Of a stretch of DNA of 64,000 nt, positions 17,405 through 25,226 are shown in pieces. A program made the position numbers and the translations under genes. This DNA is from Saccharothrix obliqua (GTDB lineage: Bacteria; Actinomycetota; Actinomycetes; Mycobacteriales; Pseudonocardiaceae), in contig NZ_JAHXGQ010000001.1 of NCBI RefSeq assembly GCF_019375475.1, positions 806,001-870,000 on the forward strand, read 5' to 3'. The notes below the pieces were generated by a model, which saw only the letters and a list, made by a program, of their open reading frames with translations, did not search any database and had not been told where the DNA came from. The number at the start of each line of letters is the position of its first letter. The stretch's first letter is position 1.

Positions 17405-18967
17405 TCAGAAACCGGCGGTGATGCGGGTGAACTCCCAGTCGGACTGCGGGATGCCGGAGCAGTTGGACGACACCTGGCCGTCGCAGCCGCCGCGGTCGCG
17501 GTTGACCGCCCAGAACGAGAACCGCCCGAGGCCGTTGGACTTGGACCAGTCGCGCAGCTGGGTCCAGGTGGCCGTGGTGGTGGTCTCGCGCTGGTCGGAC
17601 AGGCCGTTCATGCCGGAGATGCCCGAGTGGTTGAACGCGACGGCGTCGGACCAGCCGAACACCGCCTTCAACTTGTTCTTCAGCGCCGTGGTGGCGTTGA
17701 TGGTGTCGGTCTTGATGTCCGAGCTGCCGAAGTCGAACGGCATCAGGGTGAAGACGTCGATGTTCGCCCCGATGGCCTGCGACCGCTCGATCAGCCGGTT
17801 GCCCCAGCTGTTCGGGCCGGTCTTGGTGGTCGGGATGGTGACGATGGTCTGGATGCCCGGGTTGCTCTGCTTGACGATCTTCAGGGCCTCCAGGATGCGG
17901 TCCTGGACCGTGGCGTTCTCGAACTCGTCGGTGTTCTCGATGTCGATGTCGATCGCCTTGAGCTTGAAGGCGTCGATCACCTTCTGGTACGCGCCCGCAA
18001 GCGCTTGCGGGGTGGAGCAGTTCGGGCCGAGCTTGTTGCCGCTCCAGCCGCCGAACGACGGGACCACGTCACCGCCCGCCGCGCGGATCTGGTTGATGGC
18101 GTTGGCGTCGATGCCGCCGGTCAGCGGGCGCTGGCCGTCCCACGAGGGGTTGCAGCCGCCCTGGGCCAGGACGAACGCCATGGTGAACCACTTGACGCCG
18201 GTCGCCTTCATCACGGTCTGCGGCGCCGGCGGGTTGCCCCACCCGAGGAACAGGTACGGCGCGCCCCGACCGCTGCCGGGGTTCTGGTCGCCGGGCTTGG
18301 TGGTGGCGGTGATCTGGCCGGACGGGTCGGACGTGTTGCCCGCCGCGTCCTTCGCCCGCACGCTGAACTGGTACTCCGTGGCCGGGTTCAGGCCGGACAC
18401 GGTGGCGGTGGTGCCGGTGACCGTGGTGGCCACCGTGGCGCCCTGGTAGACGTCGTAGCCGGTGACGCCCACGTTGTCCGTGGACGCGGTCCAGGCCAGC
18501 GACACCGAGTTCGAGGTGGTGTCGGTGACGCTCAGGCCGCTCGGCGCGGTCGGGGGCGTCGGGTCGTTGCCGCCACCGCCGCACGCGTTGCCGTTGACGG
18601 TGCAGTTCGCCGGTTCGCCCGCGCCGCTGCCGACGAAGCCGAACGTGCGGGTCGCGCCCGCGGCGATGCTGCCGTTGTACTCCCGGTTGGTCGCCACGTA
18701 GTGGTTGCCGTTCTTGGTGACCAGGGCGTCCCAGAACGCACCGAGCGTGGTGCCGGCGGGCAGGTCGAACTCGATCTTCCACGACGTGACCGCGCCGGGT
18801 CCGCCGTTGGTGATCGTGTACTTGCCCTCGTAGCCGCCGCCCCACTCCTGGGCCTTGGCGAACGTGGCGGTGACACCGGCGGCGGCCGTGGCGGCCGGGC
18901 CGGTCAACGCGAGTGATCCGATGGCGAGGGCGCTTGCCGCCAGCAGCGCGCCCAAACGTGGTTTCAT
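17405..18967 (-). CDS. Secreted chitinase, CBM2-FnIII-GH18
   Basis: A 520-residue secreted chitinase. A signal peptide (1 to about 29) is followed by a cellulose/chitin-binding CBM2 domain (about 31-128, with the closing Cys pair near 122 and 129), a short Gly/Pro linker, a fibronectin type III domain (about 141-224) and a GH18 catalytic domain (about 236-520). The GH18 core motif is present as D340-I-D342-I-E344, with E344 the proton donor. The first aspartate of the longer DxxDxDxE pattern is a lysine (K337). The gene has a near-consensus DasR site 48 bases upstream, so expression should follow chito-oligosaccharide supply. Confidence 0.93.
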   Translation of the reverse strand: MKPRLGALLAASALAIGSLALTGPAATAAAGVTATFAKAQEWGGGYEGKYTITNGGPGAVTSWKIEFDLPAGTTLGAFWDALVTKNGNHYVATNREYNGSIAAGATRTFGFVGSGAGEPANCTVNGNACGGGGNDPTPPTAPSGLSVTDTTSNSVSLAWTASTDNVGVTGYDVYQGATVATTVTGTTATVSGLNPATEYQFSVRAKDAAGNTSDPSGQITATTKPGDQNPGSGRGAPYLFLGWGNPPAPQTVMKATGVKWFTMAFVLAQGGCNPSWDGQRPLTGGIDANAINQIRAAGGDVVPSFGGWSGNKLGPNCSTPQALAGAYQKVIDAFKLKAIDIDIENTDEFENATVQDRILEALKIVKQSNPGIQTIVTIPTTKTGPNSWGNRLIERSQAIGANIDVFTLMPFDFGSSDIKTDTINATTALKNKLKAVFGWSDAVAFNHSGISGMNGLSDQRETTTTATWTQLRDWSKSNGLGRFSFWAVNRDRGGCDGQVSSNCSGIPQSDWEFTRITAGF

Positions 18968-19014
18968 GAGGAACTCCTCGGCGGATTGGCAGGGTAATCG
19001 CGCCCACCGGGGAG

Positions 19015-19030
19015 ACTGGTCTAGACCATG
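19015..19030. promoter_or_regulatory. DasR-responsive element (dre) before the chitinase
   Basis: ACTGGTCTAGACCATG contains a perfect 12-bp palindrome TGGTCTAGACCA and fits the Streptomyces dre consensus. On the minus strand it lies directly after a TTGACA -35 element (complement of 19036-19041), in the -35/-10 spacer, so a GntR-type DasR protein bound there would block transcription until glucosamine phosphates release it. Confidence 0.85.
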
Positions 19031-19048
19031 TGGATTGTCAATGGCTCT

Positions 19049-19549
19049 TTACTCGTCCAGTGCTGTCTCGATCCAGGGTGCCACCGCCAACTGGCGCACC
19101 TCGCACTCCAGGGCGAGCTTCACCGTCCACCGCAGCGCCTGGAGCACCACCGTGGCCAGCTCCTGCGGTTGGCCGTTGGCCAGGGCGATCTCGATCTGCT
19201 CGGCCGCCGCCTGCTGGTCGCCGTGCACCTCGGCGAGCAGCGTCCGGATGGCCGTGCGCACGGGCGGGTCCGCGTCGTCGATGGGCACCTCCTGCCCGTC
19301 CTCGTCGAAGACCTGCATCTTGACGGGGGTGGCGCCACCGGAGCCGAGGGCGGCGACCATGTCGCTGCACTCCGCGAACAGCAGCAGGACCAGCTCGCGG
19401 ATCTCCTCGTTGCCCTCGGGCGACCCGCTCAGGTAGCCGGTGACCAGGTCGACCGCGACCGCGTCCTCCCCGACCTTGGCGGCGGCCAGGGCTTCACCGG
19501 CGACGGCGGTGAGCCGTGCCCAGCGATCCGGATCCTGCTGCGGGTGCAT
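19049..19549 (-). CDS. Hypothetical acidic helical protein
   Basis: A 166-residue soluble acidic protein, mostly predicted helix, with no domain I recognise. It has neither a signal peptide nor membrane segments. The ATG at 19549 (MHPQQDPDRWARL) is chosen over one five codons upstream because GGAAG lies at a usable distance before it, but this is weak. It lies alone between the chitinase promoter and the divergent histidine kinase gene. Confidence 0.6.
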   Translation of the reverse strand: MHPQQDPDRWARLTAVAGEALAAAKVGEDAVAVDLVTGYLSGSPEGNEEIRELVLLLFAECSDMVAALGSGGATPVKMQVFDEDGQEVPIDDADPPVRTAIRTLLAEVHGDQQAAAEQIEIALANGQPQELATVVLQALRWTVKLALECEVRQLAVAPWIETALDE

Positions 19550-19652
19550 TAAGCCATCTTCCATCACGGAGTAGGGGCGCACAGCTCTGTCGTATTGCCT
19601 ACCCGGTGGTGTTCGGGTGTCGCAACGGCTTGTCCTGTGATCCGATGGGTGC

Positions 19653-19682
19653 TACCCCGGTATGACACACCCCGGTGTCATG
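19653..19682 (+). promoter_or_regulatory. Repeat element in the histidine kinase promoter
   Basis: Two copies of ACCCCGGT (19654-19661 and 19669-19676) and an inverted repeat ATGACAC/GTGTCAT (19662-19668, 19675-19681) lie just upstream of a TAGCAT -10 element at 19703. The GTG start at 19715 falls about where transcription should begin, so the mRNA may be leaderless. A similar element at a matching distance precedes the alpha/beta hydrolase gene (21498-21511). Confidence 0.45.
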
Positions 19683-19714
19683 TGCCGCCGGATCGGGGCA
19701 CCTAGCATCGGTGC

Positions 19715-20839
19715 GTGTTCCGCTCCCTCCTCCAGGTCGTGCTGCTGCCCGACCGCACGCGGGCGTTCGCCGCGACGGGTGTCGGGCGGTTCGGCCGGGT
19801 GGCGTTGCTCGTCTACGGTCTCGTGATCGCCATCGGCGTGTCGTCCGACTACGTGCGGCACCAGAACCCGGACGGCTGGTGGCCGCTGCTGTTCGCGATC
19901 ACGCTCGGCAGCTACGCGTTGATGCCGCTGTCCGTGCTCAGCGCGTGGCGGCTGGCCACGGCGGGCCTGGTCGTGATGCGCCTGCTGGTCTACACCGAGC
20001 CCGGTGTGCTCGGCGGCTGGCAGTGGTGGTGGTACCTGCCGGTGCCGGTGGCCGTGGGCCTGCTGCACTCGGGCCGGGTGGTGCTCTGGGTGGGCGTGCT
20101 CACCTCCGGCGTCGTGTACTGCGTCGCGGCCATGCGCGACCTCGACTACTTCCCGGCCACCGCCGGCCTGGTCTGGCTGCTGCTGCTGCTCGGCTACGCG
20201 TTCGGCGCGCGTGGCCGCGCGGAGAAGAGGTTCCACGCGGAGCGCGACGCCAAGGCCGCGCTGGAGGAGCGGGCGCGCATCGCGCGCGAGATGCACGACG
20301 TGGTGGCGCACCACATGTCGCTGGTGGCCGTCCGCTGCGAGACCGCGCCCTACCGGATCGCCGACCTGCCCGAGGCGGGGCGGCGCGAGTTCGCCGAGCT
20401 GGGCGACGCCGCGCGGGCCGCGATCGCCGACATGCAGGGCCTGCTGGGCGTGCTGCGGGCCGCCGACCAGCGGCCGGACCACGCGCCCCAACCCGGCCTG
20501 GCCGACATCCGCGGGCTCGCGCCGGACGCGGACGTGGTGGACGTGGCCGTGTCGCCCGCCGTGGGCCTCACCGCGTACCGGGTCGTGCAGGAGGCGCTGA
20601 CCAACGCGGCCCGGCACGCGCCGGGCTCGGTCGTGACCGTGGCGGTGACCGAGGTCGGCGGTGAGCTGGAGGTGCTGGTGCGCAACACGGCGGGTGGTCC
20701 GTCGACCGGCGGCGGGAGCGGGCACGGGTTGGTGGGCATGGAGGAGCGCGTGGCGGTGCACGGCGGGTCGCTCGACGCGTCGTCCACACCGGACGGCGGG
20801 TTCGCCGTGCGCGCGAGGATTCCACTGGGGGACCGTTGA
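19715..20839 (+). CDS. Sensor histidine kinase, NarL-partner type
   Basis: A 374-residue membrane kinase. Five to six hydrophobic segments fill residues 25-165 with very short loops, so it probably senses the membrane itself or a small lipophilic signal. The HisKA_3 motif with phosphoacceptor H194 (REMHDVVAHHMS) follows, and the ATPase domain carries the N-box EALTNAARHAPG and a C-terminal GHGLVGMEERV glycine box. Its stop overlaps the response-regulator start (TTGA), so the two are a pair. Confidence 0.9.
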   Translation: MFRSLLQVVLLPDRTRAFAATGVGRFGRVALLVYGLVIAIGVSSDYVRHQNPDGWWPLLFAITLGSYALMPLSVLSAWRLATAGLVVMRLLVYTEPGVLGGWQWWWYLPVPVAVGLLHSGRVVLWVGVLTSGVVYCVAAMRDLDYFPATAGLVWLLLLLGYAFGARGRAEKRFHAERDAKAALEERARIAREMHDVVAHHMSLVAVRCETAPYRIADLPEAGRREFAELGDAARAAIADMQGLLGVLRAADQRPDHAPQPGLADIRGLAPDADVVDVAVSPAVGLTAYRVVQEALTNAARHAPGSVVTVAVTEVGGELEVLVRNTAGGPSTGGGSGHGLVGMEERVAVHGGSLDASSTPDGGFAVRARIPLGDR

Positions 20840-21483
20840 TCAGGGTGTTGGTGGCGGACGACCAGGAGATGGTGCGGGAGGGCTTCTCCGCCCTGCTGGC
20901 CGCCCAACCGGACATCGAGGTGGTCGGCGCGGCCGGTGACGGCGTGGCGGCGGTCGCCGGGGTGCGCGCGCTGCGGCCCGACGTGGTGTTGATGGACATC
21001 CGGATGCCGGAGATGGACGGGCTGACCGCCACCCGGCTGCTCGCCGACGACCCGGTGAAGGTGCTCGTCCTGACCACCTTCGACCTGGACGACTACGTGT
21101 ACGAGGCGTTGCGGGCGGGCGCGTCGGGCTTCCTCCTCAAGCACTCGCCCGCGCGTGAGCTGCTGGACGCGGTGCGGGTGGTCGCGCGTGGTGACGCGCT
21201 GCTCGCGCCGTCGGTGACCAAGCGCCTCATCGAGGACTTCGTGCGGGCGCGGCCCGCGCAGGCCGTGAAACCGGCCGCGCTCTCGGTGTTGACCGACCGC
21301 GAGACGGAGGTGCTGCGGCTGGTCGCCACCGGGTTGTCCAACACCGAGATCGCCACGCACCTGGTGCTGGCCGAGCAGACCGTGAAGACGCACGTGAGCC
21401 GGGTGCTGGCGAAGCTCGGCCTGCGTGACCGCGCGCAGGCCGTGATCGCGGCCTACGAGTCGGGGCTCGTGGTACCGGGGTAG
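20836..21483 (+). CDS. Two-component response regulator, NarL/LuxR type
   Basis: A 215-residue regulator: a receiver domain with D54 in VVLMDIRMPEMDG as phosphorylation site and D8/D9 as metal ligands, then a LuxR-type helix-turn-helix at about 148-212 (LTDRETEVLRLVATGLSNTEIATHL). The TTG start overlaps the kinase stop by four bases. It is the likely partner of the adjacent kinase. Probable targets are its own promoter and the hydrolase-acyltransferase promoter 64 bases downstream, which share an element. Confidence 0.92.
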   Translation: MIRVLVADDQEMVREGFSALLAAQPDIEVVGAAGDGVAAVAGVRALRPDVVLMDIRMPEMDGLTATRLLADDPVKVLVLTTFDLDDYVYEALRAGASGFLLKHSPARELLDAVRVVARGDALLAPSVTKRLIEDFVRARPAQAVKPAALSVLTDRETEVLRLVATGLSNTEIATHLVLAEQTVKTHVSRVLAKLGLRDRAQAVIAAYESGLVVPG

Positions 21484-21497
21484 GGCCCGGCAACGGC

Positions 21498-21511
21498 TAC
21501 CGCGGTGTGAC
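21498..21511 (+). promoter_or_regulatory. Promoter element before the hydrolase-acyltransferase pair
   Basis: TACCGCGGTGTGAC matches TACCCCGGTATGAC of the kinase promoter at 12 of 14 positions. A TAGCTT -10 element starts at 21534, 31 bases after CGGTGT; the same distance in the kinase promoter is 30. The ATG at 21547 is again about at the expected transcript start. Confidence 0.45.
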
Positions 21512-21546
21512 GACCGGCGGGGTGTCGCCTCCTTAGCTTGGCCGCC

Positions 21547-22224
21547 ATGGGGAAGACGGTGGCGGTGCTGGTGGCGCTGGTCGTGCTGGTCGCGCCGGGC
21601 GGCGTGCCGGAACCGGTGGACCGCGTCGCGGTGTACGGGGACCTGGCACGCGCGCGGCACGTGGCGGTGGTCGTGCCGGGGTCCGATGTGGACGGTGCGC
21701 GGTTCGACGCGACGGTGGGCCGGATGGCCCGCGCCGTGCGGGCCGAGGCCGGGCGGGACGACCTCGCGGTGGTGGCGTGGCTGGGGTACCGGACGCCGTC
21801 CGGGCTGGGTGTCGACGCGGCGAGCGGGCGGCTGGCGCGGTCGGGCGCGGCGGCGCTCGCCCGGTACGTGGCCGGGCTGCCGGGCCGGGTGCACCTGCTG
21901 TGCCACAGCTACGGTTCCGTGGTGTGCGCCCTGTCCGGCGCGCCCGTGGCCGACGTGGTGCTCCTCGGCAGCCCCGGCGTCCGGGTGTCGTCGGCGGCGG
22001 AGCTGCCCGCGCGGGTGTGGGCCGCGCGTGGCGCGGACGACTGGACCCGGTGGGTGCCGAAGGTCCGCGTGGGCGACCTCGGCCACGGCGCCGACCCGGT
22101 CGACCCGGCCTTCGGCGCGACCGTCTTCGACACCGGGGACGCCCGGGAGCACGACCAGTATTTCGACCCGGGCACCGCGTCGTTGCGCGCCGTGGCGCGG
22201 ATCGCGGTGGGGGAGGAGCCGTGA
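21547..22224 (+). CDS. Alpha/beta hydrolase (DUF1023-like), probably exported
   Basis: A 225-residue protein with a hydrophobic N-terminus (residues 4-18) that may be a signal peptide. The nucleophile elbow is CHSYGS (GxSxG-like, Ser about 121), with an acidic residue and a His (DAREHDQYF) near the C-terminus. Overall it resembles the Abhydrolase_8/DUF1023 group of actinobacteria. The stop overlaps the start of the acyltransferase gene (GTGA). It may cut an acyl ester that the neighbouring acyltransferase makes or remodels, but that is inference. Confidence 0.75.
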   Translation: MGKTVAVLVALVVLVAPGGVPEPVDRVAVYGDLARARHVAVVVPGSDVDGARFDATVGRMARAVRAEAGRDDLAVVAWLGYRTPSGLGVDAASGRLARSGAAALARYVAGLPGRVHLLCHSYGSVVCALSGAPVADVVLLGSPGVRVSSAAELPARVWAARGADDWTRWVPKVRVGDLGHGADPVDPAFGATVFDTGDAREHDQYFDPGTASLRAVARIAVGEEP

Positions 22225-23723
22225 CCCGCGACCCGGTGGTGGACGCGGCGCGGGCGACCGCCGCGTGCGGCGTGGTGCTCGGGCACTGGGTGGTGACGGC
22301 GCTGGTGCTCACCGACGGCGGCCTGGTCGTGGACAGCCCGCTGCGCGGGTTGCCGGAGCTGTCGTGGCTGACCTGGTTCTTCCAGGCGCTGGGCCTGTTC
22401 TTCTTCGCGGGCGGGTTCGGCGCGGCGCGGTCGACGACGCCGCTCGCGCGCCGGGTCCGGCGGCTGGTGGGTCCGGTGGCGGTGCTGCTCGGCGGGTGGG
22501 GCGTGGTGTTGTTCGGCATGGCCGCGCGTGGCCTGCCGCAGCAGACGGTGCTGACCGTGGCGTACGTGGTCGTGACACCGCTGTGGTTCCTCGTGGTCCA
22601 CGTCGTGCTGCTGGTGGCGACACCGCTGCTGCGCCGGCTCGGCGGGTGGGGCGTCGCGATCCCGTTGGCCCTGGTGGCGGTGGACGTCGGCTGGGTCAAC
22701 GTGGTCGCGGTGTGGTGGGTGCCGTGGCAGCTCGGCATCCTGGCCGCCCGGTACGGGCATCGCCGTTCGTGGGGTGCGGCGCTGCTCGTGCTGGGCGGCG
22801 GCGCGTTCGCCGTGCTGCTGCGCCTCGGGTACCCGGTGAGCGCGGTCGGCGTGCCGGGCGCGGCGGTGTCGAACCTGTCACCGCCCACGCCCGCCGCGCT
22901 GGCCCTCGCCGTCGCCCAGGTCGGGTTGGTGCTGCTGGTGCGGCCGGCGTTCCACGCGCCCGCCCTGAACGCCCGCGCGCTGCCGCTCTTCCTCGTCCAC
23001 CAGAGCGCGTTGCTGGTGGTGACCCTGGTCGGCGCGGCGTTCGGCCCGCTACGCGGACTGCACACCGTGCCCGGCGACGCGCTCTGGTTGCTGGAACGCC
23101 TGTGCTGGCTGCCGTTGTTCGTCGGCGTGACGCTGGTCCTGCTTCGGTATGGCGGCCAGCAGCGCCACGGCGATGGTCGCGGTGTGCAGCACGACCATCG
23201 CCGCGGTCGGCTCCAGCACCAGCAGCGGCGGTACGCAGGCGAGCGCGGCGAGCAGCCACGGCCGCCGGCCGTGGCAGGCGCCCGTGCGGACGGTGTGCAG
23301 CAGGTACCAGCCGAGCAGCAGGTGGATCAGGTTCTGGAGGACGTCCACCTCCAGCACGACCAGCGTGCCGCCCGTGCCGGAGAAACCGGTGACGACGAAC
23401 CCGAGGACGCCCAGCACGCCGTAGCCGACGCCGAGCGTCGCGGCGAGCCGGGTGCGGTGGGTTTCCCTGGTGTGGCAGGCGACCAGGGCGGCGGCGCGCT
23501 CGAACCGGTGGAACACCAGCAGCACCGGCAGCAGCAGGAGGACGAGCACGGCGAGCCAGCGCGGGCGGGCGAGCACCCACCCGAACGACGCGGGCGCGTC
23601 CAGCAGGCCGAGCAGCCCGATCACGGCGGCCAGCGCCGTGAGGTAGCCGAGGTAGAGGGTCATCGGCGCGCGGCGGGCGTGCTCGACCAGGCGCCACAGC
23701 CGGTGCCCACCGAGCCGTGCTGA
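22221..23723 (+). CDS. Acyltransferase-3 family membrane protein with antisense-like 3' extension
   Basis: An integral membrane O-acyltransferase-like protein. The first 310 residues hold about ten membrane helices, an N-terminal helix with the family histidine H22 (VVLGHW) and a typical SNLSPPTPAALALAVAQ loop. From about residue 310 (base 23150) the sequence turns into Gln/Arg/His-rich, non-hydrophobic protein that is simply the complement of the convergent gene. The true protein probably ends near 23150 and has lost its own stop. The GTG start overlaps the hydrolase stop by four bases. The end coordinate given is the first in-frame stop. Confidence 0.65.
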   Translation: MTRDPVVDAARATAACGVVLGHWVVTALVLTDGGLVVDSPLRGLPELSWLTWFFQALGLFFFAGGFGAARSTTPLARRVRRLVGPVAVLLGGWGVVLFGMAARGLPQQTVLTVAYVVVTPLWFLVVHVVLLVATPLLRRLGGWGVAIPLALVAVDVGWVNVVAVWWVPWQLGILAARYGHRRSWGAALLVLGGGAFAVLLRLGYPVSAVGVPGAAVSNLSPPTPAALALAVAQVGLVLLVRPAFHAPALNARALPLFLVHQSALLVVTLVGAAFGPLRGLHTVPGDALWLLERLCWLPLFVGVTLVLLRYGGQQRHGDGRGVQHDHRRGRLQHQQRRYAGERGEQPRPPAVAGARADGVQQVPAEQQVDQVLEDVHLQHDQRAARAGETGDDEPEDAQHAVADAERRGEPGAVGFPGVAGDQGGGALEPVEHQQHRQQQEDEHGEPARAGEHPPERRGRVQQAEQPDHGGQRREVAEVEGHRRAAGVLDQAPQPVPTEPC

Positions 23724-25226
23724 CAGCCGTTCGCGCACCAGCAGCACCACGCACAACTGGCCCAGCCCGAGCAGCAGCAGGCACACCGTGGGCGGGCTGA
23801 GGTTGGAACCGTCCTCGCCGGGCACCGGCATCATGGTGCGCGGGTAGCCGCCGACCGCGATCAGCACCGGCAGCAGCGGCGCGGTGAGCGCGGCGCACGC
23901 CACCAGCACCCGCCGGGGCACGCGGGCCAGGCCGCCGTCCGCGTGGTGGAAGCCGAGCTGCTGGAGGAACAACGCGCCCAGCACCAGGTTCAGGTAACCG
24001 CCGGTGCGCCACTCGAAGCCGATGCGCAGCAGGTCCACCGCGATCATCGCGCCGAGCAGCCCGAGCGGCGCGGCCAGGCGGGCGCGGCGGTGCAGCCAGG
24101 CGGTCACCGGCGTGGCGGCCACCGCCACCAGGTACAGCCCGAGGAACCACAGCGGGTGCGCGATCAGCCGACCGAACACCTCCACGCGGTCCTTCGGCAC
24201 GTCCAGCAGCTCCAGCGGCAGCGGTAGCACCAGCCACGCCAGCACGAACGCCAAGACCGGCCGCAGCAGCCTGCTGGTCCGGCTCGCCAGGTACCGCCCG
24301 TAACCGCCGCCCGCGGCCTGGGTGGCCCGCCAGCTGACGAGGTTCGCGTGCCCGCCCGCGAAGTAGAACACCGCCGCGGTTTGCAGTACCCAGGTCAGCA
24401 GCCACACCCAGGTCGTGCCGACGCCCGCCCAGTGCAGCACGGTGAGCAGCGACTGCCCGACGATGACCAGGCCGAGGCCGACCAGCCGCAGGAACGCCGT
24501 GAACCGGTCCTCCGCGCCCGCCTCCACCACCGCCGGCGGGTGCGCGGCCCGGCGACGGGGCAGCCGAGCGATGATCAGGAACACCACGACGGCGCTGCCG
24601 AAGCTCCAGGCGAGCACCGGTTCGTGCCCGGGAGGCCCCCACCGCTGCCGCCACGAGTTGAACTCCAGGCCCGCCGCGTAGAGCTGGGCGACGGCGTGGC
24701 ACCCGGTGCGGTCGCCGCGCGGGTTCAGCTCGCACTGGTCGTGCATGTCGGCGGCGAGCCGGGCGTCCAGCGCCCGGCGTGCCTCGGGTGGCAGCGGGCG
24801 GCCCTTGTGCTCGGCGTAGCGGAGCAGGTCGTAACCCAGGTCGTGCGCACGGCAGGCGACCCCGAAGTCCCACTCGGTGTCGCCGGCGGGTCCCGAGCAG
24901 CCGCCGGTCGGGTCGATGGCGCGTGCCGTGCCGTCCGGCGCGGTGACCACCTGCGGCGCGCGGGCCGTGACGTCGGCGAAGTCGGCGGGGAACGAGGCGA
25001 GCGGCGTGCCACCCGGCCGCGGGTCCACCAGCACGTCGACCGCCGCTGCGGCGACCGCGACGTCACCGGTGAGCGGGCCGTCGTCGGTGGCGTCGGCGGG
25101 CCGGGAGGCGATCACCCCGCAGCAGAACACCGCGACCGCGACGACGAGCAGTCGGAACCAGGCCGGCAACCGGGTCAGCAACCGGGCACCCGGCCACGCG
25201 CTGACGTGCACCCTCACGTCGTTCAT
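23049..25226 (-). CDS. Phospholipase A2 - acyltransferase-3 - DUF4383-like fusion membrane protein
   Basis: A 725-residue fusion. After an N-terminal membrane helix (about 24-41) comes an extracytoplasmic prokaryotic phospholipase A2 domain (about 100-195). It has the active-site signature ACRAHDLGYDLLRY (H128, D129), a second aspartate in DMHDQC (D160 or D163) and four paired cysteines. A membrane helix (about 205-221) leads into an acyltransferase-3 domain of about ten helices (about 240-560), and the C-terminal four-helix part with NLIHLLLGWYLL resembles DUF4383. The last 30 or so residues (after LLAAIPK) look like antisense of the convergent acyltransferase. Deacylation and re-acylation of envelope lipids by one protein is the likely role. 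Confidence 0.72.
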   Translation of the reverse strand: MNDVRVHVSAWPGARLLTRLPAWFRLLVVAVAVFCCGVIASRPADATDDGPLTGDVAVAAAAVDVLVDPRPGGTPLASFPADFADVTARAPQVVTAPDGTARAIDPTGGCSGPAGDTEWDFGVACRAHDLGYDLLRYAEHKGRPLPPEARRALDARLAADMHDQCELNPRGDRTGCHAVAQLYAAGLEFNSWRQRWGPPGHEPVLAWSFGSAVVVFLIIARLPRRRAAHPPAVVEAGAEDRFTAFLRLVGLGLVIVGQSLLTVLHWAGVGTTWVWLLTWVLQTAAVFYFAGGHANLVSWRATQAAGGGYGRYLASRTSRLLRPVLAFVLAWLVLPLPLELLDVPKDRVEVFGRLIAHPLWFLGLYLVAVAATPVTAWLHRRARLAAPLGLLGAMIAVDLLRIGFEWRTGGYLNLVLGALFLQQLGFHHADGGLARVPRRVLVACAALTAPLLPVLIAVGGYPRTMMPVPGEDGSNLSPPTVCLLLLGLGQLCVVLLVRERLSARLGGHRLWRLVEHARRAPMTLYLGYLTALAAVIGLLGLLDAPASFGWVLARPRWLAVLVLLLLPVLLVFHRFERAAALVACHTRETHRTRLAATLGVGYGVLGVLGFVVTGFSGTGGTLVVLEVDVLQNLIHLLLGWYLLHTVRTGACHGRRPWLLAALACVPPLLVLEPTAAMVVLHTATIAVALLAAIPKQDQRHADEQRQPAQAFQQPERVAGHGVQSA

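Noticed and set aside
20350..22152. A 600-codon minus-strand frame under the two-component genes
   Set aside because: Antisense shadow with His/Arg/Gln-rich sequence; kinase and regulator motifs are intact on the plus strand.
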